DNA of 8,429 nucleotides, taken from Nitrososphaerota archaeon. GTDB taxonomy: Archaea > Thermoproteota > Nitrososphaeria > Nitrososphaerales > Gagatemarchaeaceae. The position numbers were made by a program, and so were the translations under genes. The stretch's first letter is position 1, and each line of letters opens with the position of its first letter. The DNA lies in NCBI GenBank assembly GCA_016200025.1, contig JACQFO010000127.1, positions 1-8,429 of the forward strand, given 5' to 3'. The notes beneath the pieces are model-generated. The model made no database searches. It saw only the letters and a list, made by a program, of their open reading frames with translations, and had not been told where the DNA came from. Positions 1-5,104 of the stretch are shown piece by piece.

Positions 1-216
1 ATGAACGCAAAAGCCGAAGGGGAAAAGCAGACGGTAAAGGAAATCTTCGACTTGGATAAGGACACGGATGAGGATTTCCGAAGGACTGCCTACGAAACCA
101 AGGGGTTCAAGAAGGGGGTTCTGAAGGAATCCTTCACAGAAGCGGTCAAGGCTTGGACTAAGGAGCAGAAGAGACTCAAAAAAGAAGAGAAGGCGATTGA
201 GCAAGGGCGAAAGTAG
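1..216 (+). CDS. small ribbon-helix-helix-like protein (hypothetical, possibly 5'-partial)
   Basis: This is a 71-residue, highly charged protein that I do not recognise by name. The window opens exactly on an ATG, so either this is the true start or the frame continues upstream; the sequence cannot tell. Residues about 24-53 (DEDFRRTAYETKGFKKG, then an amphipathic helix ending in AVKAW) have the look of archaeal ribbon-helix-helix or antitoxin-like proteins: a charged strand or helix, a KGFKKG turn, then a second helix. The tail (residues 52-71) is very lysine/glutamate rich, consistent with a helix or nucleic-acid contact. It overlaps the next gene by 20 bases, which suggests translational coupling in a small operon. 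Base composition is lower in GC than the ribosomal genes to the right. A DNA-binding role is inference from shape alone. Confidence 0.55.
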   Translation: MNAKAEGEKQTVKEIFDLDKDTDEDFRRTAYETKGFKKGVLKESFTEAVKAWTKEQKRLKKEEKAIEQGRK

Positions 217-781
217 AGATACTTACTTCAACGACGATGTGAAACATAGGCTGGTGGAGAAGTTCACCGTTGCCTATAACAACAAATTAATTACTCTCAA
301 TACCTCTGAAAAAAACGAATTTGAAGGGGAGATAGTCCATGATTTGACGGAAACCCAATTCAAAACAAAGGGATGGAAGGATTCCCAAATCTATAGTGTG
401 AGTTATCTCAGCAAGACATATACCAACGACCCTACTCACCGTGTCCAGCTTGTCGACCGGCGATTCGTCGACCTGAGGGAACTCGTGGACAAGTATTCCG
501 ACATAATCGAGACTCCTGAGTCAGAGAAACCGACCATAGAGAAACGAATCTACTCCATGATTCTTCAATTGAAGAGAGAAGGTCGGATAAGGGGAAACTT
601 TGAGATGGAGCCTCAGAAGGACATTGAGGCCATTCGGCTCGGTGCAGAAGTGAGACAAGTTACCATTGAGCTTAATCAGATGAAACTTTTGGTCGAAAAC
701 CTATCCAAGAAAGTCGATACGACAAACAAATTCCTAAAGGAACTGCTGGAGAAATGGCAGACCAAGGGAATAAGGCCGTGA
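197..781 (+). CDS. hypothetical protein with possible winged helix and C-terminal coiled coil
   Basis: This is a 194-residue soluble protein of unknown function, with no signal peptide or membrane segment. The start is chosen at TTG 197, preceded by the purine-rich GAAGG at 189-193 and overlapping the upstream gene by 20 bases. GTG 239 is the alternative, and no in-frame ATG occurs until residue 121. Residues about 91-137 (a helix around DLRELVDKY, a second helix around IEKRIYSMILQLKREG, then a basic RIRGNF strand) could form a winged helix-turn-helix. Residues about 148-188 have heptad-like spacing of I/L/V and should form a coiled coil, so dimerisation is likely. Codons are AT-richer than in the ribosomal genes: line 241-300 is about 38 per cent GC. 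The three genes at this end overlap head to tail like an accessory operon. A transcription-regulator role is possible but unproven. Confidence 0.6.
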   Translation: MSKGESRDTYFNDDVKHRLVEKFTVAYNNKLITLNTSEKNEFEGEIVHDLTETQFKTKGWKDSQIYSVSYLSKTYTNDPTHRVQLVDRRFVDLRELVDKYSDIIETPESEKPTIEKRIYSMILQLKREGRIRGNFEMEPQKDIEAIRLGAEVRQVTIELNQMKLLVENLSKKVDTTNKFLKELLEKWQTKGIRP

Positions 782-1131
782 AGCGCGAGTTATGCCCCAA
801 CTGCGGGAAAGGATACCTCTACGCAAAGAAGGATGGCCGTTTCACTCTCAAGTCTTGTTATGCCTGTGGATATTACTGGAATGATTCCGAAGGCTATTCA
901 GAACTCGACAGACTGCTCTTCAGGGAATATCTTCCAAAGAGGATAGCTTGGAAGCCATCACCCAATGTTGGACAGCCCTTCACATCACCCGAACATTGGA
1001 CAGAACCCCGTTTTTGCCTCAAACTCTTAAATATGGAACTGAGGCCGCCTGTTCTCGAATCGCGATGGAGTACATCTACGCAGCTCTGCTCCTACACAAG
1101 ATGGGGAAGCCGGTCAACGAGGAGAACCTGA
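754..1131 (+). CDS. zinc-ribbon protein, probably with a disrupted 3' end
   Basis: ATG 754 follows GGAG (748-751) and overlaps the upstream gene by 28 bases. The first roughly 67 residues look genuine. Cysteines 14, 17, 35 and 38 form two CxxC knuckles separated by 17 residues, typical of a zinc ribbon, followed by a charged segment containing DRLLFREYLPKR. After about residue 68 the character changes. The frame reads through an imperfect direct repeat, a TATA box and the L12 start, and stops at 1129-1131, 67 bases inside L12 in a different frame. The last stretch is Ser/Arg/Thr-rich, as expected of an out-of-frame shadow of L12. My reading is that the original C-terminus was lost when sequences were joined here, or that the natural gene ends in random sequence. 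The function is unknown; zinc ribbons often bind nucleic acid or protein. Confidence is good for the N-terminal part and low for the tail. Confidence 0.5.
   Translation: MADQGNKAVKRELCPNCGKGYLYAKKDGRFTLKSCYACGYYWNDSEGYSELDRLLFREYLPKRIAWKPSPNVGQPFTSPEHWTEPRFCLKLLNMELRPPVLESRWSTSTQLCSYTRWGSRSTRRT
957..1003 (+). repeat. imperfect direct repeat upstream of the L12 promoter
   Basis: Two copies of ATCACCC-(4 or 5 variable bases)-TTGGACAG lie at 957-975 and 984-1003, offset by about 27 bases. Within them CCAATGTT (962-969) and AACATTGG (992-999) are also inverted relative to each other. They sit 25-70 bases upstream of the L12 TATA box and inside the suspect tail of the zinc-ribbon frame. They could be paired regulator sites, or a duplication left at a rearrangement junction. 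Two copies are too few to decide. Confidence 0.5.
1011..1015 (+). terminator. possible T-run terminator of the left-end operon
   Basis: Five consecutive T residues follow a C-rich stretch, between the direct repeats and the L12 TATA box. Archaeal transcription often ends at short T-tracts without a hairpin. A stop here would separate the low-GC operon from L12. The run is short, so support is weak. Confidence 0.25.
1027..1034 (+). promoter_or_regulatory. TATA box of L12
   Basis: TTAAATAT is a good archaeal TATA match. Its centre is about 34 bases ahead of the L12 ATG (1065). With the usual 24-27 base spacing, transcription would begin near 1055-1058, leaving a leader of about 7-10 bases. This agrees with the absence of any Shine-Dalgarno sequence before the L12 start. 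It gives L12 its own promoter, which it needs because it is reversed relative to L10. Confidence 0.6.
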
Positions 1132-1364
1132 CGAGTGTCGTGAAGGCGACAGGGGCGGCACCGGACGAGGTCAAGATTAAGGCGCTCGCCTCCGCGCTCG
1201 GCGAGGTAAACATCGACGAGGCGCTGAAGAACGCGGCCACCATGGCCGCGGCCCCTGCTGCGGCGGCTCCTGGAGCCCCGGCGGCGAAGGCAGAGGAGAA
1301 GCCGAAGGAAGAGGAGAAGAAGGAAGAAGAGGCTCTACAGGGTCTCGCTTCGCTCTTCGGCTAA
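1065..1364 (+). CDS. rpl12: large ribosomal subunit stalk protein L12 (P1 family)
   Basis: This 99-residue protein is the archaeal acidic stalk protein (aL12/P1). It dimerises through its N-terminal helical domain, binds the C-terminal helix of L10/P0 and recruits translation GTPases with its C-terminal tail. The N-terminus MEYIYAALLLHKMGKPVNEE, the VNIDEALKNA segment, the Ala/Pro hinge (about 60-75), the Lys/Glu-rich stretch (about 76-91) and the terminal LASLFG are all classical. Start ATG 1065 is chosen because the family begins at MEYIY. An in-frame ATG at 948 would add 39 residues that do not resemble the family and would span the TATA box. L12 usually follows L10 on the same strand. Here it is tail-to-tail with L10, 19 bases apart, so it is transcribed independently. 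Confidence 0.96.
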   Translation: MEYIYAALLLHKMGKPVNEENLTSVVKATGAAPDEVKIKALASALGEVNIDEALKNAATMAAAPAAAAPGAPAAKAEEKPKEEEKKEEEALQGLASLFG

Positions 1365-1377
1365 GAAGACTACAGAA

Positions 1378-1385
1378 TTTTTCTT
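1378..1385 (+). terminator. T-rich terminator after L12
   Basis: TTTTTCTT begins 14 bases after the L12 stop and overlaps the stop codon of the convergent L10 gene. A T-tract just after a stop codon is the usual archaeal termination signal. No stable hairpin precedes it. Confidence 0.5.
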
Positions 1386-2256
1386 ACGACAGGCCCTTTT
1401 CCTTAGCCTTGGCTGTGAGGGCCACGGCTTCAGCTTCGGCCTTCCCGAAGATCGTGGGCGCCGTCTCCTTGGTGAGGAAGCCAGCTTCGACTGCGAGGCT
1501 CATCGCTTCCCTGTAGGCCCTGGCAAGGATGTCGGGGGCTGTGTCCTTGGTGACGTATCCGATGAATATCGCGAGGCCCCGGGAGGTGGAGTGGGCTTCG
1601 AGGAGGCTCTGCCTGTACTTTTCGAGGTCGATGGCCACGATGTCGCCGGCGTAGATCAGGCCGCTCTCGTAGGCGAGGGCTATGGTGAGGCCCGCCCTGA
1701 TCGGTTTGATGTTGAGCTTGGAGAAGAGGCTCGCGAGCTTCGGGGTGATGAGAGCGCCCTTCTTCGCTGCCACCGAGTCCTTGTTGACCCAGATGCTTCC
1801 CCCTTCGATCTTGGTCGCTATGCCCGCCTCCCTGAATTCGCTGAGGACCGGGCCCGCCGGCAGGCTGGTGTTGCCTGCGGGGACGACGATGTCTTCGGGG
1901 GCCTTGTCCCCGGCCCTGGCTGGCAGGTAGACCTTGTTCTTGTCCAAGGTGAGGAAGAGCTTGAACGGGTCGTAGGTGGAGAAGATCAGCGCGTTCTGGC
2001 CAGTGAGGTGGGAGAGCAGCTGGTCGGCGTTCTTGATTCCGGCCTTCTTCAGCCCCAGGACGGCGAGCTTGTTCTTGACCACGAAGACCTCGGCGTGGCC
2101 CCTGAGGGCCTTCCTGACTGCCATGAGCTGGGTAGCCCTGACCTTCGAGAGGCTCGTCACCGCGAGGACCGGGTATTTCTGGGCGAGCTCGGAGACGCGG
2201 TCTACGGTCTCGACCTTCTTCGGGTTGGGCTGGTGGACCTGGACGGTTTCGCTCAC
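1384..2256 (-). CDS. rpl10: large ribosomal subunit protein L10 (P0 family)
   Basis: This 290-residue protein anchors the ribosomal stalk: its N-terminal domain binds 23S rRNA with L11, and its C-terminal helices hold L12 dimers. The RNA-binding domain covers about residues 1-108 (SLSKVRATQLMAVRKALRG, then VVKNKLAVLGLKKAGI). The archaeal/eukaryotic insertion domain is about 110-185 (VVPAGNTSLPAGPVLSEF). The L12-binding spine is about 225-285, with two TKxTAPxI-type repeats at 236-243 and 262-269. The protein ends AKEKGLS, with no acidic tail and no LxxLFG ending like the one on L12; many archaeal P0 proteins have both. The start is GTG (2254-2256), one base after the L1 stop, so translation is probably coupled to L1. 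Its 3' end converges on L12. Confidence 0.95.
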   Translation of the reverse strand: MSETVQVHQPNPKKVETVDRVSELAQKYPVLAVTSLSKVRATQLMAVRKALRGHAEVFVVKNKLAVLGLKKAGIKNADQLLSHLTGQNALIFSTYDPFKLFLTLDKNKVYLPARAGDKAPEDIVVPAGNTSLPAGPVLSEFREAGIATKIEGGSIWVNKDSVAAKKGALITPKLASLFSKLNIKPIRAGLTIALAYESGLIYAGDIVAIDLEKYRQSLLEAHSTSRGLAIFIGYVTKDTAPDILARAYREAMSLAVEAGFLTKETAPTIFGKAEAEAVALTAKAKEKGLS

Positions 2257-2257
2257 G

Positions 2258-2908
2258 CTAGTCGACCGCCTGCTTGGCCGGCTTGCCCATCGTCGTCTTC
2301 ACCATAATCGTCTTGATGTTCTTGTCGCCGTTGGGGAGCTTCTTCGCGACCGCGTTGACTACGGCGAGCATGTTCTCGACGAGCTGCGGCTCCGTGAGGG
2401 TGCTGTCTCCGGCCTTGGCCATGATTCCGAGGGAGCCCCTGCTCCTCACCCTGACCGCGGTCCGCATCCTAGTGATCATCCCTTCGACCGAGGCGTTGGG
2501 CGGGACCGGCGTGGGGATCTTGCCCTTGGGACCGAGTGCCTGGCCGAGGACCTTGCCGATCCTGGGCATGAGGGCGGTGTCCGCGAGGAAGAAGTCGTAT
2601 GAGCGGGCGAGCTTCTTGGCGTCGCGCTTGCTTCCGCCGTAGTTCTCGAGCTTGGAGGGGTCCATGACGAGGTCGGCCTTCGCGGCCTTGGCCCTGAGGG
2701 CGAGGTCCCCGGAGCCGATGAAGCAGATCTTCGCCTGCTTCTTGGTGGGGTGCGGCAGGTAGACTATCTCGTTGACGTTGAGGTCGGTCTTCTTGGGGTC
2801 CACCTCTTTGAGAGTTAGGATGACTTCTACGGACTGGGTGAACTTCCGCTCGGAGGCCTGGTCCTTTCCCTTCTTGGCGAGTTCGGCGAATTGCTGGTTC
2901 GAGAGCAC
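2258..2908 (-). CDS. rpl1: large ribosomal subunit protein L1
   Basis: This 216-residue protein forms the L1 stalk at the ribosomal E site and binds 23S rRNA. Domain I is built from both ends (about 1-70 and 155-216) and domain II from the middle. The family signature LGPKGKIPTPVPPNA (125-139) and the terminal KTTMGKP are clear. The start GTG (2906-2908) fits the family N-terminus (MLSNQQFAEL resembles MLSxQxLxEL). It has GAAGGATC shortly upstream as a Shine-Dalgarno-like element. A TATA box at 2949-2956 would give a leader of about 20 bases, so L1-L10 may have its own promoter. In some methanogens L1 represses its own mRNA by binding a 23S-like hairpin near the start; I could not identify such a hairpin here with confidence. 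Confidence 0.96.
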   Translation of the reverse strand: MLSNQQFAELAKKGKDQASERKFTQSVEVILTLKEVDPKKTDLNVNEIVYLPHPTKKQAKICFIGSGDLALRAKAAKADLVMDPSKLENYGGSKRDAKKLARSYDFFLADTALMPRIGKVLGQALGPKGKIPTPVPPNASVEGMITRMRTAVRVRSRGSLGIMAKAGDSTLTEPQLVENMLAVVNAVAKKLPNGDKNIKTIMVKTTMGKPAKQAVD

Positions 2909-2932
2909 GGATCCTTCACGAATTCCTTCTCA

Positions 2933-2960
2933 AAGCCTCTGTGAAGTGAATAAAAGGCTT
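2933..2960 (-). promoter_or_regulatory. L1-L10 promoter with inverted repeat around the TATA box
   Basis: On the minus strand CTTTTATT (2956-2949) is a TATA-like box whose centre is about 45 bases ahead of the L1 GTG, predicting a start near 2928 and a leader of about 20 bases. It is bracketed by a 6-base inverted repeat, AAGCCT (2933-2938) and AGGCTT (2955-2960). A second one overlaps it: CTTCAC (2914-2919) and GTGAAG (2941-2946). These could be operator half-sites for a repressor competing with TATA-binding protein, but 6-base arms may be chance. Confidence 0.45.
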
Positions 2961-3000
2961 GTGCCGAATTTGAGACATTTCCCTGGGATTGCGGGCATCC

Positions 3001-3483
3001 CTACTCGAACTTCGAGTCCCACTTGCCGGCGTCGACCTCGTCCATGAACTCCCTCGGGTCCTTGCCCTCTATCTTCAGGCCCATGCTCACGCAGCTTCCT
3101 ATGACCTCCTTCGCGGCTGAGCGGATGGTCTTGGCGTAGGAGTCGGCGATCTTGCTCTTCGCGATGCTCACGACCTTGTCGATGGTGATTTCCCCGACGA
3201 AGTCGATGTTGGGCTTGCCGGAACCCTTGGCGCTGCCCGACTCCTTCACGAGGAGGGCCGAGGTTGTGGGGGTACCGACGGTTATCGTGAACTGCTTTGT
3301 CTCCAGGTCCACTTCTACCTTGACAGGGACGCGCATGCCCTTGAAGTCGGAGGTCTTGCTGTTGATTTCGTTGACGATCCCCAGGACGTTGACGCCCAGA
3401 GGGCCGAGGGCAGGGCCGAGTGGAGGGCCAGCGCTGGCTTCTCCTCCTGTGACGAGTGCGTTGATTACTTTCTTTTCTCCCAT
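3001..3483 (-). CDS. rpl11: large ribosomal subunit protein L11
   Basis: This 160-residue protein binds the GTPase-associated region of 23S rRNA at the base of the stalk, together with L10. The N-terminal domain has the conserved GPPLGPALGPLGVNV segment (19-33), including the Pro-Pro pair involved in factor and antibiotic contacts. The C-terminal rRNA-binding domain covers about 72-140 (with GSCVSMGLKIEGKDP). Its length is normal for archaeal L11. Start ATG 3481-3483 is chosen because MGEKKVINALVTGG matches the family. The frame stays open 147 bases further upstream, but that part lies inside nusG and is Ser/Arg-rich shadow sequence. It begins 7 bases after the nusG stop, so it is probably co-transcribed with nusG. 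No clear Shine-Dalgarno sequence is visible. Confidence 0.96.
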   Translation of the reverse strand: MGEKKVINALVTGGEASAGPPLGPALGPLGVNVLGIVNEINSKTSDFKGMRVPVKVEVDLETKQFTITVGTPTTSALLVKESGSAKGSGKPNIDFVGEITIDKVVSIAKSKIADSYAKTIRSAAKEVIGSCVSMGLKIEGKDPREFMDEVDAGKWDSKFE

Positions 3484-3490
3484 TTCGAAA

Positions 3491-3979
3491 TCACTTCGGC
3501 GTCTCCGGCTTCGCGCGTTCCACGAGCTTGAGGTAGGCGGCGTCCAAGGAGATGGGGAGCTGGTAGGGCGTGTCGAGGAGGACGACCGTGACTTCCTGCT
3601 TCTCCTTCTCGACCCTGGTAATCTTGGCACGCATGCTCTTGAACGGACCGGCGACTATCTCGACTGTGTCGCTGTCGTTCAGCTCGGCGACCATCGACTT
3701 TGTGAGTAGGAACCTCTCGATGTCCTGGTACTGCATCATCCCGGGGATCTTGCTCCTGACGTGCTTGAAGCCCTGGATGCTTTCGTCGACGACCTGGGAG
3801 TTGGGGGCCTCGAAGAGGACGTAGCCCTTCCAGGTGTCGAGGGCAAGGACGGAGTAGATCGACTTCTTCTTCTGGAGGGCCCTGTTCGCCACGAAGGTGG
3901 CGACGGTCCTTTCCTGACCTCCGGTGGTCTTGACAGGGAAGATCGAGCCTTTGGTCTCTTGTTCGCTCGTGACGGACAC
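3491..3979 (-). CDS. nusG: transcription elongation factor NusG/Spt5
   Basis: This 162-residue protein is the archaeal Spt5 homologue. It clamps RNA polymerase on DNA and couples transcription to ribosomes. The NGN domain runs from about 12 to 93 (FPVKTTGGQERTVA, LALDTWKGYVLFEA, RSKIPGMMQ) and the KOW domain from about 104 to 150 (DTVEIVAGPFKSMRAKITRVE). The start is GTG (3977-3979), giving a 12-residue lead-in before the first NGN strand; there is no better in-frame ATG upstream. A TATA-like box at 4006-4013 would place transcription only about 5 bases before this GTG, so nusG-L11 may be initiated separately from secE as well as by read-through. It sits between secE and L11, as in most archaea and bacteria. 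Confidence 0.95.
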   Translation of the reverse strand: MSVTSEQETKGSIFPVKTTGGQERTVATFVANRALQKKKSIYSVLALDTWKGYVLFEAPNSQVVDESIQGFKHVRSKIPGMMQYQDIERFLLTKSMVAELNDSDTVEIVAGPFKSMRAKITRVEKEKQEVTVVLLDTPYQLPISLDAAYLKLVERAKPETPK

Positions 3980-4005
3980 GTTGGAAGCAGCCCGGTTCTC
4001 ATGCT

Positions 4006-4013
4006 ACTAATAA
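4006..4013 (-). promoter_or_regulatory. candidate TATA box for nusG
   Basis: On the minus strand TTATTAGT lies in the 50-base secE-nusG gap, with its centre about 31 bases ahead of the nusG GTG. Normal spacing would produce an almost leaderless nusG transcript. The match to the archaeal consensus is moderate. Confidence 0.4.
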
Positions 4014-4029
4014 CCTTAGCCACGAAAAC

Positions 4030-4197
4030 TCAGCAGAAGAAGAGGTTCCCGATCAGCTTGATGAGGAAGCCGATGGTGCCGACCACGGCGACTCCGAGGG
4101 CCACGAGTTTGAGGTAGAGCATGAACTCGTCCCTATCGCTCTTGTGCGCCAGCCTGAATATTGCCTCCACGGACCTGAAGAACTCTCTTGCGCCCAT
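4030..4197 (-). CDS. secE: preprotein translocase subunit SecE (Sec61 gamma)
   Basis: This 55-residue protein clamps the two halves of the SecY channel in the membrane. The translation begins MGAREFFRSVEAIFRLAHKS, continues through a conserved charged DRDEFMLYLK segment, and has one hydrophobic transmembrane helix at about 31-55 (LVALGVAVVGTIGFLIKLIG, then NLFFC). This is the single-span architecture and normal length for archaeal SecE: an amphipathic surface helix followed by one membrane helix. The start is ATG 4195-4197 and the stop TGA 4030-4032. nusG follows after 50 bases, the conserved secE-nusG pairing. A TATA box at 4226-4233 predicts a leader of only about 7 bases. Upstream it is divergent from dtdA, whereas in many archaea ftsY would lie directly upstream. 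Confidence 0.93.
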   Translation of the reverse strand: MGAREFFRSVEAIFRLAHKSDRDEFMLYLKLVALGVAVVGTIGFLIKLIGNLFFC

Positions 4198-4225
4198 TTC
4201 GGTTTGACCCGAGGTCCGTCTGTGG

Positions 4226-4257
4226 TTTATATGCCTTCAAGAGTGGAAGGCTTAACG
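4226..4257. promoter_or_regulatory. divergent promoters of secE and dtdA
   Basis: The 88-base gap between the two starts holds two TATA-like boxes. CATATAAA on the minus strand (4233-4226) has its centre about 32 bases ahead of the secE ATG. CTTAACG on the plus strand (4251-4257) has its centre about 32 bases ahead of the dtdA ATG at 4286. Both predict leaders under about 10 bases. The first box also reads TTTATATG on plus and could serve dtdA with a leader of about 30 bases. Confidence 0.5.
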
Positions 4258-4285
4258 CAGGCCCGACCTCGGCCGAGTTGACTTG

Positions 4286-5104
4286 ATGCCGCAGGGTGAG
4301 CCGGCGACTGTGATAGTTGCATCGGCGACGGACCTCGCGTCGAGGACCCTGGCCGACGCGCTCGTCGAAACGCAGGGATTCCAATCCACGGGCGTGGAGC
4401 TCCTTGGTAAGCCGGTGTACCAGAAGGGGTCTCTGCTCCTCGCCCTCTTCGAAGGCCTCATCGTCAACCCGCCGAACCTGGACGAATACTTCAACCCCCA
4501 GGCCTACATCTTCCTCTCTAGGCACAGCGCGGAGTCGGGCATCGCATCTCTGACTGCGCACACCACAGGGAACTTCGGGGAGGCGAAGTTCGGTGGGCAG
4601 GCGAAGGAGCTGGGGAGGGCTGACCCCTCGCTCCTGAAGAACTACCTTAGGGCCCTAACGAAGACGGCGGGCATCCATGGGTACGAGGTGACCATGGAGG
4701 GGACGCACCATGGGCCGACGTCATTGCAGAAGCCGGTCCTCTTCGTGGAGCTGGGCTCGTCGGAGAAGTATTGGGGGGACAAGAAGGCAGCGGCAGGCGT
4801 GGGGGAGGCCCTGGTCGAGAGTTTGACCGAGAAGTCGATCTGGAGCAAGGTGGCGCTGGGCTTCGGGGGGACCCACTATCCGAAGAAGTTCACCAGCATG
4901 ACAATGGAGGAAGACATCGCCTTCTCCTTTGTGGCGCCGAAGTATTCGCTGGAGCACATCGACGAGGCGATGATGGGGCAGATGATCCAGAAGACCAACG
5001 ATCCTGTGCGCTATGCGGTGCTGGATTGGAAGGGCCTTGGCACGCACAAGGAGAAGCTGGTGGGCCTGGCGTCGAAGTTCGGGCTGGAAACGATCAGGGT
5101 CTGA
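4286..5104 (+). CDS. dtdA: D-aminoacyl-tRNA deacylase (DtdA/GEK1 family)
   Basis: This 272-residue metalloenzyme hydrolyses D-amino acids from mischarged tRNAs, returning free tRNA and the D-amino acid, and so keeps D-residues out of proteins. It is the archaeal/plant type, unrelated to bacterial DTD1. Conserved blocks are visible: FLSRHSAESGIASLTAHTTG (76-95), TMEGTHHGPTSLQKPVLFVE (136-155) with its His-His pair, and LGFGGTHYPKKFT (191-203). The His, Glu and Asp residues in these blocks are the likely zinc and catalytic site. Length is normal and no break is seen. ATG 4286 is preferred over the TTG directly before it. The gene is divergent from secE, and its last 11 bases overlap the end of argF on the other strand. 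Its position among ribosomal genes fits a translation quality-control role. Confidence 0.93.
   Translation: MPQGEPATVIVASATDLASRTLADALVETQGFQSTGVELLGKPVYQKGSLLLALFEGLIVNPPNLDEYFNPQAYIFLSRHSAESGIASLTAHTTGNFGEAKFGGQAKELGRADPSLLKNYLRALTKTAGIHGYEVTMEGTHHGPTSLQKPVLFVELGSSEKYWGDKKAAAGVGEALVESLTEKSIWSKVALGFGGTHYPKKFTSMTMEEDIAFSFVAPKYSLEHIDEAMMGQMIQKTNDPVRYAVLDWKGLGTHKEKLVGLASKFGLETIRV

Noticed and set aside
226..238. GTG 239 as the start of the 194-residue protein
   Set aside because: No ribosome-binding sequence precedes it. TTG 197 has GAAGG upstream and the overlap typical of coupled genes, though this remains uncertain.
452..472. GTCGAC repeated twice 15 bases apart
   Set aside because: The two copies encode VDR and VDL in the 194-residue protein. 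They are short and lie in coding sequence, so chance is sufficient.
948..1064. A 39-residue N-terminal extension of L12 from ATG 948
   Set aside because: The added residues do not resemble L12, and they span the direct repeats and the TATA box. The family starts at MEYIY, at 1065.
1293..1334. Polypurine tract that could form triplex DNA or act as a pyrimidine-rich L10 terminator on minus
   Set aside because: It is fully explained by the Lys/Glu-rich hinge codons of L12. There is no T-run strong enough to call a terminator.
1591..2307. Long plus-strand open frame opposite L10
   Set aside because: It is antisense to a certain gene and rich in Glu/Gly/Asp/Val typical of a mirrored GC-rich frame, with no motif. 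High GC produces many long shadow frames here, for example at 4771-5496 plus and 6101-6868 minus.
2909..3000. C/D-box sRNA or other small RNA in the L11-L1 gap
   Set aside because: No C-box/D-box pair or stable hairpin is seen. The gap is better explained by the L1 promoter.
3484..3630. A 49-residue N-terminal extension of L11
   Set aside because: It lies inside nusG on the same strand in another frame and is a Ser/Arg/Pro-rich shadow. L11 proteins start at the MGEKK position.
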